Source: Papaver somniferum (Eukaryota > Streptophyta > Magnoliopsida > Ranunculales > Papaveraceae). Taken from it: 64,000 nucleotides of DNA. The notes beneath the pieces were generated by a model, which worked only from the letters and a program-made list of their open reading frames with translations, did not search any database and was not told the origin of the DNA. This document shows positions 14,594 to 26,370 of this stretch, one piece after another. A program made the translations under genes and the position numbers. The stretch's first letter is position 1. Each line of letters begins with the position of its first letter. The stretch is taken from NCBI RefSeq assembly GCF_003573695.1, contig NC_039358.1, forward strand, positions 195,276,418 to 195,340,417, in the 5' to 3' direction.

Positions 14594-14910
14594 GTGTAGA
14601 CTTTTTTGAGTTAACGTATATAAAATTTAACATTTTTATGAACTCTTTCTTTTTGTGTTGGCTTTGTGTTTCTATCTGATTCAAGATAGAAGGAATTGGT
14701 TAGGATTTGGATTAGTTCTGCATGGTCTTTCATCCTTCTTCTATTGTGAAATTTGACTTCCTTCATATTCTCTTGAATCAACGTACATAGAAATGCAATT
14801 TTTACTAGACGTATTGCCTTAGAACATATTTTCAAACTTTTTCTGTTAAAAATGAGTATATCTAGTTTACAATTTAGTCTCAGAAATCAATTTCTGACTT
14901 ATAACAAAAT
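14594..14910. repeat. 317-bp unit lacking the palindrome
   Basis: At about 14829 the sequence reads 'gaacatattttcaaac'; 21 bp comprising the palindrome and following bases are missing. The homologous unit at 51319-51656 is full length, so this deletion arose after the two regions separated, or the 51-kb copy has been converted or recombined. Confidence 0.85.
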
Positions 14911-17900
14911 GTGTAGACTTTTTTGAGTCAACGTATATAAAATTCAACATTTTTATGAACTCTTTCTTTTTGTGTTGGCTTTGTGTTTCTATCTGATTCA
15001 AGATAGAAGGAATTGGTTAGGATTTGAATTAGTTCTGCATGGTCTTTCATCCTTCTTCTATTGTGAAATTTGACTTCCTTCATATTTTCTTGAATCAACG
15101 TACATAAATATGCAATTTTTACTAGACGTATTGCCTTAGAACATATTAATTGTAATTACAATACATTTTTCAAACTTTTTCTGTTACAGATGAGTTTATC
15201 TAGTTTACAATTTAGTCTCAGAAATCAATTTCCGACTTATAACGAAGTGTGTCGACTTTTTTGAGTTAACGTATATAACATTCAACATTTTTATGAACTC
15301 TTTCTTTTTGTGTTGGCTTTATATTTCTATTTGATTCAAGATAGATGAAATTTGTTAGGATTGGGATTAGTTCTGCATGGTCTTTCATCCTTCTTCTATT
15401 GTGAAATTTGACTTCCTTCATATTTTCTTGAATTAACGTACATAGAAATGCAATTTTTACTAGACGTATTGCCTTAGAACATATTAATTGTAATTAAAAT
15501 ACATTTTTCAAACTTTTTATGTTAAAGATGAGTTTATCTAGTTTACAATTTAGTCTCAGAAATCAATTTCCGATGTATAGCGAAGTGTGTAGACTTTTTT
15601 GAGTTAACGTATATAACATTCAACATTTTTATGAACTCTTTCTTTTTGTGTTGGCTTTCTCTTTCTATTTGATTCAAGATAGATGAAATTTGTTAGGATT
15701 TGGATTAGTTCTGCATGGTCTTTCATCCTTGTTCTATTGTGAAATTTGACTTCCTTCATATTTTCTTGAATCAACGTACAGAGAAATGTAATTTTTACTA
15801 GACGTATTGCCTTAGAACATATAAATTGTAATTACAATACATTTTTCAAACTTTTTCTGTTAAAGATGAGTTTGTCTAGTTTCCAATTTAGTCACATAAA
15901 TCAATTTCAGATGTATAACGCAGTGTGTAGAGTTTTTTGAGTTAATGTATATTAAATTCAACATTTTTATGAACTCTTTCTTTTTGTGTTGGCTTTGTCT
16001 TTCTATTTGATTCAAGATAGAAGAAATTTGTTAGAATTTGGATTAGTTATGCGTGGTCTGTCATCCTTCTTCAATTGTGCAATTTGACTTCCTTCATATT
16101 TTCTTGAATCAACGTACATAGAAATGCAATTTTTACTAGACGTATTGCCTTAGAACATATTAATTGTAATTACAATACATTTTTCAAACTTTTTCTGTTA
16201 CAGATGAGTTTATCTAGTTTACAATTTAGTCTCAGAAATCAATTTCCGATGTATAACGAAGTGTGTAGACTTTTTTGAGTTAACGTATATAACATTCAAC
16301 ATTTTTATGAAATATTTCTGTTTGTGTTGGCTTTGTCTTTCTATTTGATGCAAGATAGATGAAATTTGTAAGGATTTGGATTAGTTCTGCATGGTCTTTC
16401 ATCCTTCTTCTATTGTGAAATTTGACTTCCTTCATATTTTCTTGAATCAACGTGCCTAAAATTGCAATTTTTACTAGACGCATTGCCTTAGAACATATTG
16501 ATTGTAATTACAATACATTTTTCATACTTTTTCTGTTAAAGATGAGTTTATCTAGTTTACAATTTAGTCTCAGAAATCAATTTCCGACTTATAACGAAAT
16601 GTGTAGACTTTTTTGAGTTAACGTATATGAAATTCAACATTTTTATGAACTCTTTCTTTTTGTGTTGGCTTTGTGTTTATATCTGAATCAAGATAGAAGG
16701 AATTGGTTAGGATTTGGATTAGTCCTGCATGGTCTTTCATCCTTCTTCTATTGTGAAATTTGACTTCCTTCATATTTTCTTGAATCAACGTACATAAAAA
16801 TGCAATTTTTACTAGACGTATTGCCTTAGAACATATTAATTGTAATTACAATACATTTTTCAAACTTTTTCTGTCAAAGATGAGTTTATCTAGTTTACAA
16901 TTTAGTCTCAGAAATCAATTTCAGATGTATAACACAGTGTGCAGAGTTTTTTGAGTTAATGTATATTAAATTCAACATTTTTATGAACTCTTTCTTTTTG
17001 TGTTGGCTTTGTCTTTCTATTTGATTCAAGATAGATGAAATTTGTTAGGATTTGAATTAGTTCTGCATGGTCTTTCATCCTTCTTCTATTGTGAAATTTG
17101 ACTTCCTTCATATTTTCTTGAATCAACGTACATAAAAATGCAATTTTTACTAGTCGTATTGCCTTAGAACATATTGATTGTAATTACAATACATTTTTCA
17201 AACTTTTTCTGTTAAAGATGAGTTTCTCTAGTTTACAATTTAGTCTCAGAAATAAAATACCGACTTATAACGAAATGTGTAGACTTTTTTGAGTTAACGT
17301 ATATAAAATTCAACATTTTTATGAACTCTTTCTTTTTGTGTTGGCTTTGTGTTTATATCTGATTCAAGATAGAAGGAATTGGTTAGGATTTCGATTAGTT
17401 CTGCATGGTATTTCATCCTTCTTCTATTGTAAAATTTGACTTCCTTCATATTTCTTGAATCAACGTACATAAAAATGCAATTTTTACTAGACGTATTGCC
17501 GTAGAACATAATGATTGTAATTACAATACATTTTTCAAACTTTTTCTGTTAAAGATGAGTTTATCTAGTTTACAATTTAGTCTCAGAAATCAATTTCCGA
17601 CTTATAACGAAATGTGTAGACTTTTTTGAGTTAACGTATATAAAATTCAACATTTTTATGAACTCTTTCTTTTGTGTTGGCTTTGTCTTTCTATTTGATT
17701 CAAGATAGATGAAATTTGTTAGGATTTGGATTAGTTCTGCATGGTCTTTCATCCTTCTTCTATTGTGAAATTTGACTTCCTTCATATTCTCTTGAATCAA
17801 CGTACATAGAAATGCAATTTTTACTAGACGTATTGCCTTAGAACATATTAATTGTAATTACAATACATTTTTCAAACTTTTTCTGTTACAGATGAGTTTA

Positions 17901-18288
17901 TCTAGTTTACAATTTAGTCTCAGAAATCAATTTACGATGTATAATGAAGTGTGTAGACTTTTTTTAGTAAACGTATATAACATTCAACATTTTTATGAAA
18001 TCTTTCTTTTTGTGTTGGCTTTTTCTTTCTATTTGATTCAAGATAGATGAAATTTGTAAGGATTTGGATTAGTTCTGCATGGTCTTTCATCCTTCTTCTA
18101 TTGTAAAATTTGACTTCCTTCATATTTTCTTGAATCAACGTACAGAGAAATGCAATTTTTACTAGACGTATTGCCTTAGAACATATTAATTGTAATTACA
18201 ATACATTTTTCAAACTTTTTCTGTTAAAGATGAGTTTATCTAGTTTACAATTTAGTCTCAGAAATCAATTTCAGATGTATAACGAAGT
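14911..18288. repeat. Units 46-55, core module copy 1
   Basis: A run of units with individually recognisable ends: 'gtgtgtcgac' (15247), 'gatgtatagcgaag' (15573), 'cagatgtataacgcag' preceded by 'gtcacataaatc' (about 15890), 'atgaaatatttctg' (16307), 'cacagtgtgcagag' (16933), 'aaataaaataccg' (17251) and 'gtataatgaag' (17939). The same order recurs at 30425-33464 at a constant offset of 15176 bp (45 units), and parts recur at 26371, 36846 and 40900. The correspondence with the 30-kb copy stops at about 18283. One unit (15925-16262) carries a short patch not present in its counterpart (see findings). Confidence 0.9.
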
Positions 18289-19662
18289 GTGTAGACTTTT
18301 TTGAGTTAACAAATATAAAATTCAACATTTTTATAGACTCTTTCTTTTTGTGTTGGCTTTGTCTTTCTATTTGATTCAAGATAGATGAAATTTGTTAGGA
18401 TTTGGATTAGTTCTGCATGGTCTTTCATCCTTCTTCTATTGTGAAAGTTGACTTCCTTCATATTTTCTTGAATCAACGTACATAGAAATGCAATTTTTAC
18501 TAGACGTATTTCCTTAGAACATATTAATTGTAATTACAATACATTTTTCAAACTTTTTCTGTTAAAGATGAGTTTATCTAGTTTACAATTTAGTCTCAGA
18601 AATCAATTTTCGACTTATAACGAAATGTGTAGACTTTTTTGAGTTAACGTATATAAAATTCAACATTTTTATGAACTCTTTCTTTTTGTGTTGGCTTTGT
18701 CTTTCTATTTGATTCAAGATAGATGAAATTTGTTAGGATTTGGATTAGTTCTGCATGGTCTTTCATCCTTCTTCTATTGTGAAATTTGACTTCCTTCATA
18801 TTTTCTTGAATCAATGTACATAGAAATACAATTTCTACCAGACGTATTGCCTTAGAACATATTAATTGTAATTACAATACATTTCTCAAACTTTTTCTTT
18901 TAAAGATGAGTTTATCTAGTTTACAATTTAATCTCAGAAATCAATTTTCGACTTATAACGAAATGTGTAGACTTTTTTGAGTTAACGTATATAAAATTCA
19001 ACATTTTTATGAACTCTTTCTTTTTGTGTTGGCTTTGTCTTTCTATTTGATTCAAGATAGATGAAATTTGTTAGGATTTGGATTAGTTCTGCATGGTCTT
19101 TCATCCTTCTTCTATTGTGAAATTTGACTTCCTTCATATTTTCTTGAATCAATGTACATAGAAATGCAATTTTTACTAGACGTATTGCCTTAGAACATAT
19201 TAATTGTAATTACAATACATTTTCAAACTTTTTTTGTTAAAGATGAGTTTATCTAGTTTACAATTTAGTCTCAGAAATCAATTTTCGACTTATAACGAAA
19301 TGTGTAGACTTTTTTGAGTTAACGTATATAAAATTCAACATTTTTATGAACTCTTTCTTTTTGTGTTGGCTTTGTCTTTCTATTTGATTCAAGATAGATG
19401 AAATTTGTTAGGATTTGGATTAGTTCTGCATGGTCTTTCATCCTTCTTCTATTGTGAAATTTGACTTCCTTCATATTTTCTTGAATCAACGTACATAGAA
19501 ATACAATTTTTACTAGACGTATTGCCTTAGAACATATTAATTGTAATTACAGTACATTTTTCAAACATTTTCTGTTAAAGATGAGTTTATCTAGTTTACA
19601 ATTTAGTCTCAGAAATCAATTTTCGACTTATAACGAAATGTGTAGACTTTTTTGAGTTAACG

Positions 19663-19671
19663 TATATAAAA
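19663..19671 (+). promoter_or_regulatory. TATA-box-like string, unit positions 24-32
   Basis: The string 'tatataaaa' matches the eukaryotic TATA consensus and occurs in most units of the commonest type. Other types read 'tatattaaa' or 'tatataaca', so only some copies keep it. In 28% G+C DNA such matches arise easily, and no initiator, downstream gene or polyadenylation pairing supports a real promoter. It would matter only if the satellite is transcribed from within the unit. Confidence 0.12.
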
Positions 19672-19756
19672 TTCAACATTTTTATGAACTCTTTCTTTTT
19701 GTGTTGGCTTTGTCTTTCTATTTGATTCAAGATAGATGAAATTTGTTAGGATTTGG

Positions 19757-19829
19757 ATTAGTTCTGCATGGTCTTTCATCCTTCTTCTATTGTGAAATCC
19801 GACTTCCTTCATATTTTCTTGAATCAACG
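19757..19829. repeat. Least variable segment of the unit (positions 118-190)
   Basis: Across the array this stretch, from 'ggattagttctgcatgg' through 'cttgaatcaac', changes less by eye than the segments on either side. The ends of the unit (positions 18-32, 68-116 and 318-338) carry most of the type-defining differences. Satellite families often contain a conserved part that binds protein or positions nucleosomes, but nothing here identifies a specific binding site. The main exception is the divergent subfamily at 23.3-24.7 kb and 43.3-44.3 kb, where it reads 'attcgttctgcattg' and 'cttcaatcaacg'. Confidence 0.55.
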
Positions 19830-19877
19830 TACATAGAAATGCAATTTTTACTAGACGTATTGCCTTAGAACATATTA

Positions 19878-19891
19878 ATTGTAATTACAAT
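19878..19891. other. 14-bp perfect palindrome, present in most units
   Basis: The bases 'attgtaattacaat' equal their own reverse complement. The element sits at unit positions 239-252 and recurs in most copies. Common variants break it ('attgtgattacaat', 'attgtaattaaaat', 'gattgtaattac', 'attatgaatac'). Its centre is TAATTA, a core recognised by many homeodomain proteins, but such cores are frequent in AT-rich DNA. It is absent from the deleted units at 14594-14910 and 20669-20979 and disrupted in the one at 24693-25015. Whether it does anything is unknown; it is reported as a structural feature. Confidence 0.6.
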
Positions 19892-20070
19892 ACATTTTTC
19901 AAACTTTTTCTGTTAAAGATGAGTTTATCTAGTTTACAATTTAGTCTCAGAAATCAATTTTCGACTTATAACGAAATGTATAGACTTTTTTGAGTTAACG
20001 TATATAAAATTCAACATTTTTATGAACTCTTTCTTTTTGTGTTGGCTTTGTCTTTCTATTTGATTCAAGA

Positions 20071-20085
20071 CTATTTGATTCTAGA
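20071..20085. repeat. 15-bp insertion (short tandem duplication), first copy
   Basis: 'tatttgattcaagac' is inserted before the normal 'tatttgattc-agatagatg', making this unit (19978-20330) 353 bp. The insertion is an imperfect duplication of the adjacent 'tatttgattcaaga'. It recurs 691 bp downstream (two units plus 15 bp), while the unit between lacks it. The boundaries are ambiguous by several bases because of the duplication. Confidence 0.8.
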
Positions 20086-20668
20086 TAGATGAAATTTGTT
20101 AGGATTTGGATTAGTTCTGTATGGTCTTTCATCCTTCTTCTATTGTGAAATCCGACTTCCTTCATATTTTCTTGAATCAACGTACATAGAAATGCAATTT
20201 TTACTAGACGTATTGCCTTAGAACATATTAATTGTAATTACAATACATTTTTCAAACTTTTTCTGTTAAAGATGAGTTTATCTAGTTTACAATTTAGTCT
20301 CAGAAATCAATTTTCGACTTATAACGAAATGTGTAGACTTTTTTGAGTTAACGTATATAAAATTCAAAATTTTTATGAACTCTTTCTTTTTGTGTTGGCT
20401 TTGTCTTTCTATTTGATTCAAGATATATGAAATTTGTTAGGATTTGGATTAGTTCTGCATGGTCTTTCATCCTTCTTCTAATGTGAAATTTGACTTCCTT
20501 CATATTTTCTTGAATCAACGTACATAGAAATGCAAATTTTACTAGACGTATTTCCTTAAAACATATTAATTGTAACTACAATACCTTTTTCAAACTTTTT
20601 CTGTTAAAGATGAGTTTATCTAGTTTACAATTTAGTCTCAGAAATCAATTTTCGACTTATAACGAAAT

Positions 20669-20979
20669 GTGTAGACTTTTTTGAGTTAACGTATATAAAA
20701 TTCAACATTTTTATGAACTCTTTCTTTTTGTGTTGGCTTTGTCTTTATATTTGATTCAAGACTATTTGATTCAAGATAGATGAAATTTGTTAGGATTTGG
20801 ATTAGTTCTGCATGGTCTTTCATCCTTCTTCTATTGTGAAATTTGACTTCCTTCACATTTTCTTGAATCAACATACATAGAAATGCAATTCTTACTAGAC
20901 GTATTGCCTTTGAATTTTATATGAGTTTATCTAATTTACAATTTAGTCTCAGAAATCGATTTTCGACTTATAACGAAAT
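20669..20979. repeat. 311-bp unit with 15-bp insertion and 42-bp deletion
   Basis: It has the same insertion as the unit two places upstream, here near 20762-20776. After 'attgcctt' at about 20910 the sequence reads 'tgaattttatatgag', so the palindrome and the 'caaactttttctg' segment are lost. The net length is 338+15-42. Confidence 0.82.
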
Positions 20980-21654
20980 GTGTCAACTTTTTTGAGTTAA
21001 AGTATATAAAATTCAACATTTTTATGAACTCTTTCTTTTTGTGTTGGATTTGTCTTTCTATTTGATTCAAGATAGATGAAATTTGTTAGGATTTGGATTA
21101 GTTCTGCATGGTCTTTCATCCTTCTTCTATTGTGAAATCCGACTTCCTTCATATTTTCTTGAATCAACGTACATAGAAATGCAATTTTTACTAGACGTAT
21201 TGCCTTAGAACATATTAATTGTAATTACAATACATTTTTCAAACTTTTTCTGTTAAAGATGAGTTTATCTAGTTTACAATTTAGTCTCAGAAATCGATTT
21301 TCGACTTATAACTAAATGTGTCAACTTTTTGAGTTAACGTATATAAAATTCAACATTTTTATGAACTCTTTCTTTTTGTGTCGGCTTTGTCTTTCTATTT
21401 GATTCAAGATAGATGAAATATGTTAGGATTTGGATTAGTTCTGCATGGTCTTTCATCCTTCTTCTATTGTGAAATTTGACTTCCTTCATATTTTCTTGCA
21501 TCAACATACATAGAAATGCATATTTTACTAGACGTATTACCTTAGAACATATTAATTGTAATTACAATACATTTTTCAAACTTTTTCTGTTAAAGATGAG
21601 TTTATCTAGTTTACAATTTAGTCTCAGAAATCAACTTCCGACTTATAACGAAAT

Positions 21655-23006
21655 GTGTAGACTTTTTTGAGTTAACTTATATAAAATTCAGCATTTTAAT
21701 GAACTCTTTCTTTTTATATTGGCTTTGTCTTTCTATTTGATTCAAGATAGATGAAATTCGATAAGATTTGGATTAGTTCTGCATGGTCTTTCATCTTTCT
21801 TCTATTGTGAAATTTGACTTCCTTCATATTTTCTTGAATCAACGTACATAGAAATGCAATTTTTACTAGACGTATTGCCTTAGAACATATTAATTGTAAT
21901 TACAATACATTTTTCAAACTTTTTCTGTTAAAGATGAGTTTATCTAGTTTACAATTTAGTCTCAGAAATCAATTTCAGATGTATAAAACAGTGTGTAGAG
22001 TTTTTTGAGTTAATGTATATTAAATTCAACATTTTTATGAACTCTTTCTTTTTGTGTTGGCTTTGTCTTTCTATTTGATTCAAGATAGATGAAATTTGTT
22101 AGGATTTGAATTAGTTCTGCATTGTCTTTCATCCTTCTTCTATTGTGAAATTTGACTTCCTTCATATTTTCTTGAATCAACGTACATAGAAATGCAATTT
22201 TTACTAGACGTATTGCCTTAGAACATATTGATTATAATTACAATACATTTTTCAAACTTTTTCTGTTAAAAATTAGTATATCTAGTTTACAATTTAGTCT
22301 CAGAAATCAATTTCCGACTTATAACAAAATGTGTAGACTTTTTTGAGTTAACGTATATAAAATTCAACATTTTTATGAACTCTTTCTTTTTGTGTTGGCT
22401 TTGTGTTTCTATCTGATTCAAGATAGAAGGAATTGGTTAGGATTTGGATTAGTTCTGCATGGTGTTTCATCCTTCTTCTATTGTGAAATTTGACTTCCTT
22501 CATATTCTCTTGAATCAACGTACATAGAAATGCAATTTTTACTAGACGTATTGCCTTAGAACATATTGACTGTAATTACAATACATTTTTCAAACTTTTT
22601 CTGTTAAAAATGAGTATATCTAGTTTACAATTTAGTCTCAGAAATCAATTTCTGACTTATAACAAAATGTGTAGACTTTTTTGAGTTAACGTATATAAAA
22701 TTCAACATTTTTATGAACTCTTTCTTTTTGTGTTGGCTTTGTGTTTCTATCTGATTCAAGATAGAAGGAATTGGTTAGGATTTGAATTAGTTCTGCATGG
22801 TCTTTCATCCTTCTTCTATTGTGAAATTCGACTTCCTTCATATTTTCTTGAATCAACGTACATAGAAATGCAATTTTTACTAGACGTATTGCCTTAGAAC
22901 ATATTGATTGTAATTACAATACATTTTTCAAACTTTTTCTGTTAAAAATGAGTATATCTAGTTTACAATTTAGTCTCATAAATCAATTTACGACTTATAA
23001 CGAAAT
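21655..23006. repeat. Units 66-69, 'gaaggaattgg' type units
   Basis: Four units of 338 bp. The second starts after 'cagatgtataaaacag' and is matched by units at 57017 and 59184. The next two carry 'gtgtttctatctgattc' and 'gatagaaggaattgg' with 'aaaatgagtatatc' or the close variant 'aaaattagtatatc'. Units 67-68 correspond to 59184-59851 at an offset of 37191 bp for most of their length. Confidence 0.87.
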
Positions 23007-24692
23007 GTGTAGACTTTTTTGAGTTAACGTATATAAAATTCAACATTTTTATGAACTCTTTCTTTTTGTGTTGGCTTTGTCTTTCTATTTGATTCCAGAT
23101 AGATGAAATTTGTTAGGATTTGGATTAGTTCTGCATGGTTTTTCATCCTTCTTCTATTGTGAAATTTGACTTCCTTCATATTTTCTTGAATCAACGTGCA
23201 TAAAAATGCAATTTTTACCAGACGTATTGCCTTAGAACATATTAATTGTAATTACAATACATTTTTCAAACTTTATCTGTTAAAGATGAGTTTATCTAGT
23301 TTACAATTTAGTCTCAGAAATAAATTTCCGACTTCAAACGAAGTGTGTAGACTTTATTGAGTTAACGTATATTAAATTCAACATTTTTATGAACTCTTTC
23401 TTTTTTTTGTTGGCTTTGTCTTTCTATTTGATTCAAGATAGATGAATTTGTTAGGATTTGGATTCGTTCTGCATTGGCTTTCATCCTTCTTCTATTGTGA
23501 AATTTGACTTTCTTCATATTTTCTTCAATCAACGTACATAGAATTGCATTTTTACTAGACGTATTACCTTGGAACATATTAATTTTAATTACAATACATT
23601 TTTCAAACTTTTTCTGTTAAAGATGAGTTTATCTAGTTTACAACTTAGTCTCAGAAATCAATTTCCGACTTATAACGAAGAGTGTAGACTTTTTTTAGTT
23701 AACGTATATTAAATTCAACATTTTTATGAACTCGTTCTTTTTGTGTTGGCTTTGTCTTTCTATTTGTTTCAAGATAGATGAAATTTATTAGGATTTGGAT
23801 TCGTTCTGCATTGTCTTTCATCCTTCTTCTATTGTGAAATTTGATTTCCTTCATATTTTCTTCAATCAACGTACATAGAAATGCAATTTTTACTAGACGT
23901 ATTGCCTTGGAACATATTAATTGTAATTACAATACATTTTTCAAACTTTTTCTGTTAAAGATGTGTTTATCTAGTTTACAACTTAGTCTCAGAAATCAAT
24001 TTCCGACTTCAAACGAAGTGTGTAGACTTTATTGAGTAACGTATATTAAATTCAACATTTTTATGAACTCTTCCTTTTTGTGTTGGCTTTGTCTTTCTAT
24101 TTGATTCAAGATAGATGAATTTGTTAGGATTTGGATTCGTTTTGCATTGTCTTTCATCCTTCTTCTATTGTGAAATTTGACTTTCTTCATATTTTCTTCA
24201 ATCAACGTACATAGAATTGCATTTTTACTAGATGTATTACCTTGGAACATATTAATTGTAATTACAATATATTTTTCAAACTTTTTTTGTTAAATATGAG
24301 TTTATCTAGTTTACAATTTAGTCTCAGAAATCAATTTCCGACTTATAACGAAATGTGTAGACTTTTTTGAGTTAACGTATATAAAATTCAACATTTTTAT
24401 GAACTCTTTCTTTTTGTGTTGGCTTTGTCTTTCTATTTGATTCAAGATAGATGAAATTTGTTAGGATTTGGATTAGTTCTGCATGGTCTTTCATCCTTCT
24501 TCTATTGTGAAATTTGACTTCCTTCATATTTTCTTCAATCAACGTACATAGAAATGCAATTTTTACTAGACGTATTGCCTTGGAACATATTAATTGTAAT
24601 TATAATACATTTTTCAAACTTTTTCTGTTAAAGATGAGTTTATCTAGTTTACAACTTAGTCTCAGAAATCAATTTCCGACTTATAACGAAGT
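23007..24692. repeat. Units 70-74, divergent subfamily E, copy 1
   Basis: Units 71-73, with part of unit 74, share a set of differences not seen elsewhere except at 43.3-44.3 kb: 'attcgttctgcattg', 'cttcaatcaacg', 'ccttggaac', 'acaacttagtc' and 'gacttcaaacgaag'. Unit lengths are 338, 337, 338, 335 and 338. Units 70-74 align with 42928-44275 and beyond at a constant offset of 19921 bp. The cluster is the most diverged subtype in the window, which may mean an older lineage or import from another array. Confidence 0.9.
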
Positions 24693-26370
24693 GTGTAGAC
24701 TTTTTGAGTTAACGTATATTAAATTCAACATTTTTATGAACTCTTTCTTTTTGTGTTGGCTTTGTCTTTCTATTTGATTCAAGATAGATGAAATTTGTTA
24801 GGATTTGGATTAGTTCTGCATGGTCTTTCATCCTTCTTCTATTGTGAAATTTGACTTCCTTCATATTTTCTTGAATCAAAGTACATAGAAATGCAATTTT
24901 TACTAGACGTATTGCCTTAGAACATATTAATATTTTTCAAACTTTTTCTGTTAAAGATGAGTCTATCTAGTTTACAATTTAGTCTCAGAAATCAATTTCC
25001 GACTTATAACGAAATGTGTAGACTTTTTTGAGTTATCGTATATAAAATTCAACATTTTTATGAACTCTTTCTTTTTGTGTTGGCTTTGTCTTTCTATTTG
25101 ATTCAAGATAGATGTAATTTGTTAGGATTTGGATTAGTTCTGCATGGTCTTTCATCCTTCTTCTATTGTGAAATTTGACTTCCTTCATATTTTCTTGAAT
25201 CAACGTACATAGAAATGCAATTTTTACTAGACGTATTGCCTTAGAACATATTAATTGTAATTACAATACATTTTTCAAACTTTTTTTTGTTAAAGATGAG
25301 TTTATCTAGTTTACAATTTAGTCTCAGAAATCAATTTCCGACTTATAACGAAATGTGTAGACTTGTTTGAGTTAACGTATGTAAAATTCAACATTTTTAT
25401 GAACTCTTTCTTTTTGTGTTGGCTTTGTCTTTCTATTTGATTCAAGATAGATGAAATTTGTTAGGATTTGGATTAGTTCTGCATGGTCTTTCATCCTTCT
25501 TCTATTGTGAAATTTGACTTCCTTCATATTTTCTTGAATCAACATACATAGAAATGCAATTTTTAGTAGACGTAATGCCTTAGAACATTTTATTTGTGAT
25601 TTTTACAATACATTTTTCAAACTTTTTCAGTTAAAGATGAGTTTATCTAGTTTACAATTTAGTCTCAGAAATCAATTTCCGACTTATAACGAAGTGTGTA
25701 GACTTTTTTGAGTTAACGTGTATAAAATTCAACATTTTTATGAACCCTTTCTTTTTGTGTTGGCTTTGTATTTCTATTTGATTCAAGATAGATTAATTTT
25801 GTTAGGATTTGGATTAGTTCTACATGGTCTTTCATCCTTCTTCTATTGTGAAATTTGACTTCCTTCATATTTCTTGAATCAACGTACATAAAAATGCAAT
25901 TTTTACTAGACGTATTGCCTTAGAACATATTAATTGTAATTACAATACATTTTTCAAACTTTTTTTGTTAAAGATGAGTTTATCTAGTTTACAATTTAGT
26001 CTCAGAAATCAATTTACGACTTATAACGAAATGTGTAGACTTTTTTGAGTTAACGTGTATAAAATTCAACATTTTTATGAACTCTTTCTTTTTGTGTTGG
26101 CTTTGTCTTTCTATTTGATTTAAGATAGATGAAATTTGTTAGGATTTGGATTAGTTCTGCATGGTCTTTCATCCTTCTTCTATTGTGAAATTTGACTTCC
26201 TTCATATTTTCTTGAATCAACGTACATAAAAATGCAATTTTTACTAGACGTATTGCCTTAGAACATATTAATTGTAATTACAATACATTTTTCAAACTTT
26301 TTCTGTCAAAGATGAGTTTATCTAGTTTACAATTTAGTCTCAGAAATCAATTTCAGATGTATAACACAGT
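24693..26370. repeat. Units 75-79, generic units with small indels
   Basis: Starts are at 24693, 25016, 25355, 25696 and 26033, with lengths 323, 339, 341, 337 and 338. The first lost 14 bp around the palindrome ('catattaatatttttc'). One has 'gtgatttttacaat' where 'gtaattacaat' is usual. Two read 'gttaacgtgtataaaa'. From about 26160 the sequence follows 16730 onward at an offset of 9432 bp. Confidence 0.87.

Larger units (their letters stand above)
10933..14910. repeat. Units 34-45, with 4- and 5-unit internal repetition
   Basis: The unusual end 'gacttacaacgaaatg' occurs at about 11256 and 12607, 1351 bp (four units) apart, with matching neighbours. The pair 'attctcttgaatcaaag' plus 'tgatttaagatag' occurs at 11781/12030 and 13471/13720, 1690 bp (five units) apart. 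Units 39-44 (12622-14593) reappear at 49347-51318 at a constant offset of 36725 bp, including a 6-bp loss in 'aatttagaaatc' and a 47-bp deletion. Scattered substitutions separate the two copies. Confidence 0.88.
19640..19977. repeat. Representative 338-bp satellite unit
   Basis: This copy is a convenient reference because it is full length, lies in a homogeneous stretch, and is followed exactly 338 bp later by the next start (19978). By hand count about 94 of its 338 bases are G or C. The strand shown is T-rich, with T runs of five or six near unit positions 9-14, 40-44, 57-61, 206-210, 256-260 and 265-270. It contains five CpGs shared with the general consensus (unit positions 22, 189, 217, 323 and 333) plus one private CpG at 'gaaatccgac', where most copies read 'gaaatttgac'. 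338 is not a multiple of three, so no reading frame can continue from unit to unit. Confidence 0.93.
18289..21654. repeat. Units 56-65, homogeneous 'ttttcgac' stretch
   Basis: From about 18608 the unit ends read 'caattttcgacttataac' where most of the array reads 'caatttccgac' or 'caatttcag'. Neighbours are very alike, which suggests recent local amplification of one or two units. 'gaaatccgac' marks units at about 19797, 20149 and 21136. Two units carry a 15-bp insertion, and one of them also has a 42-bp deletion. The first unit (18289-18626, 'gttaacaaatata', 'tatagactc') is also found at 53686 and, duplicated, at 54024. Confidence 0.9.

Noticed and set aside
19676..19908. Internal duplication within the unit ('caacatttttatgaactctttct' resembling 'caatacatttttcaaactttttct')
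   Set aside because: The two segments are about 210 bp apart, not half a unit, and the likeness is mostly T-run composition.
24514..24777. Plus-strand open frame of 87 codons, with similar ones at 14385, 21476, 23841, 43762 and 51110
   Set aside because: Same reasoning: it exists only in some unit types, crosses a unit boundary in the longest case, and differs between copies by indels. A hydrophobic look (FLLK, FFLC) is expected from T-rich DNA.
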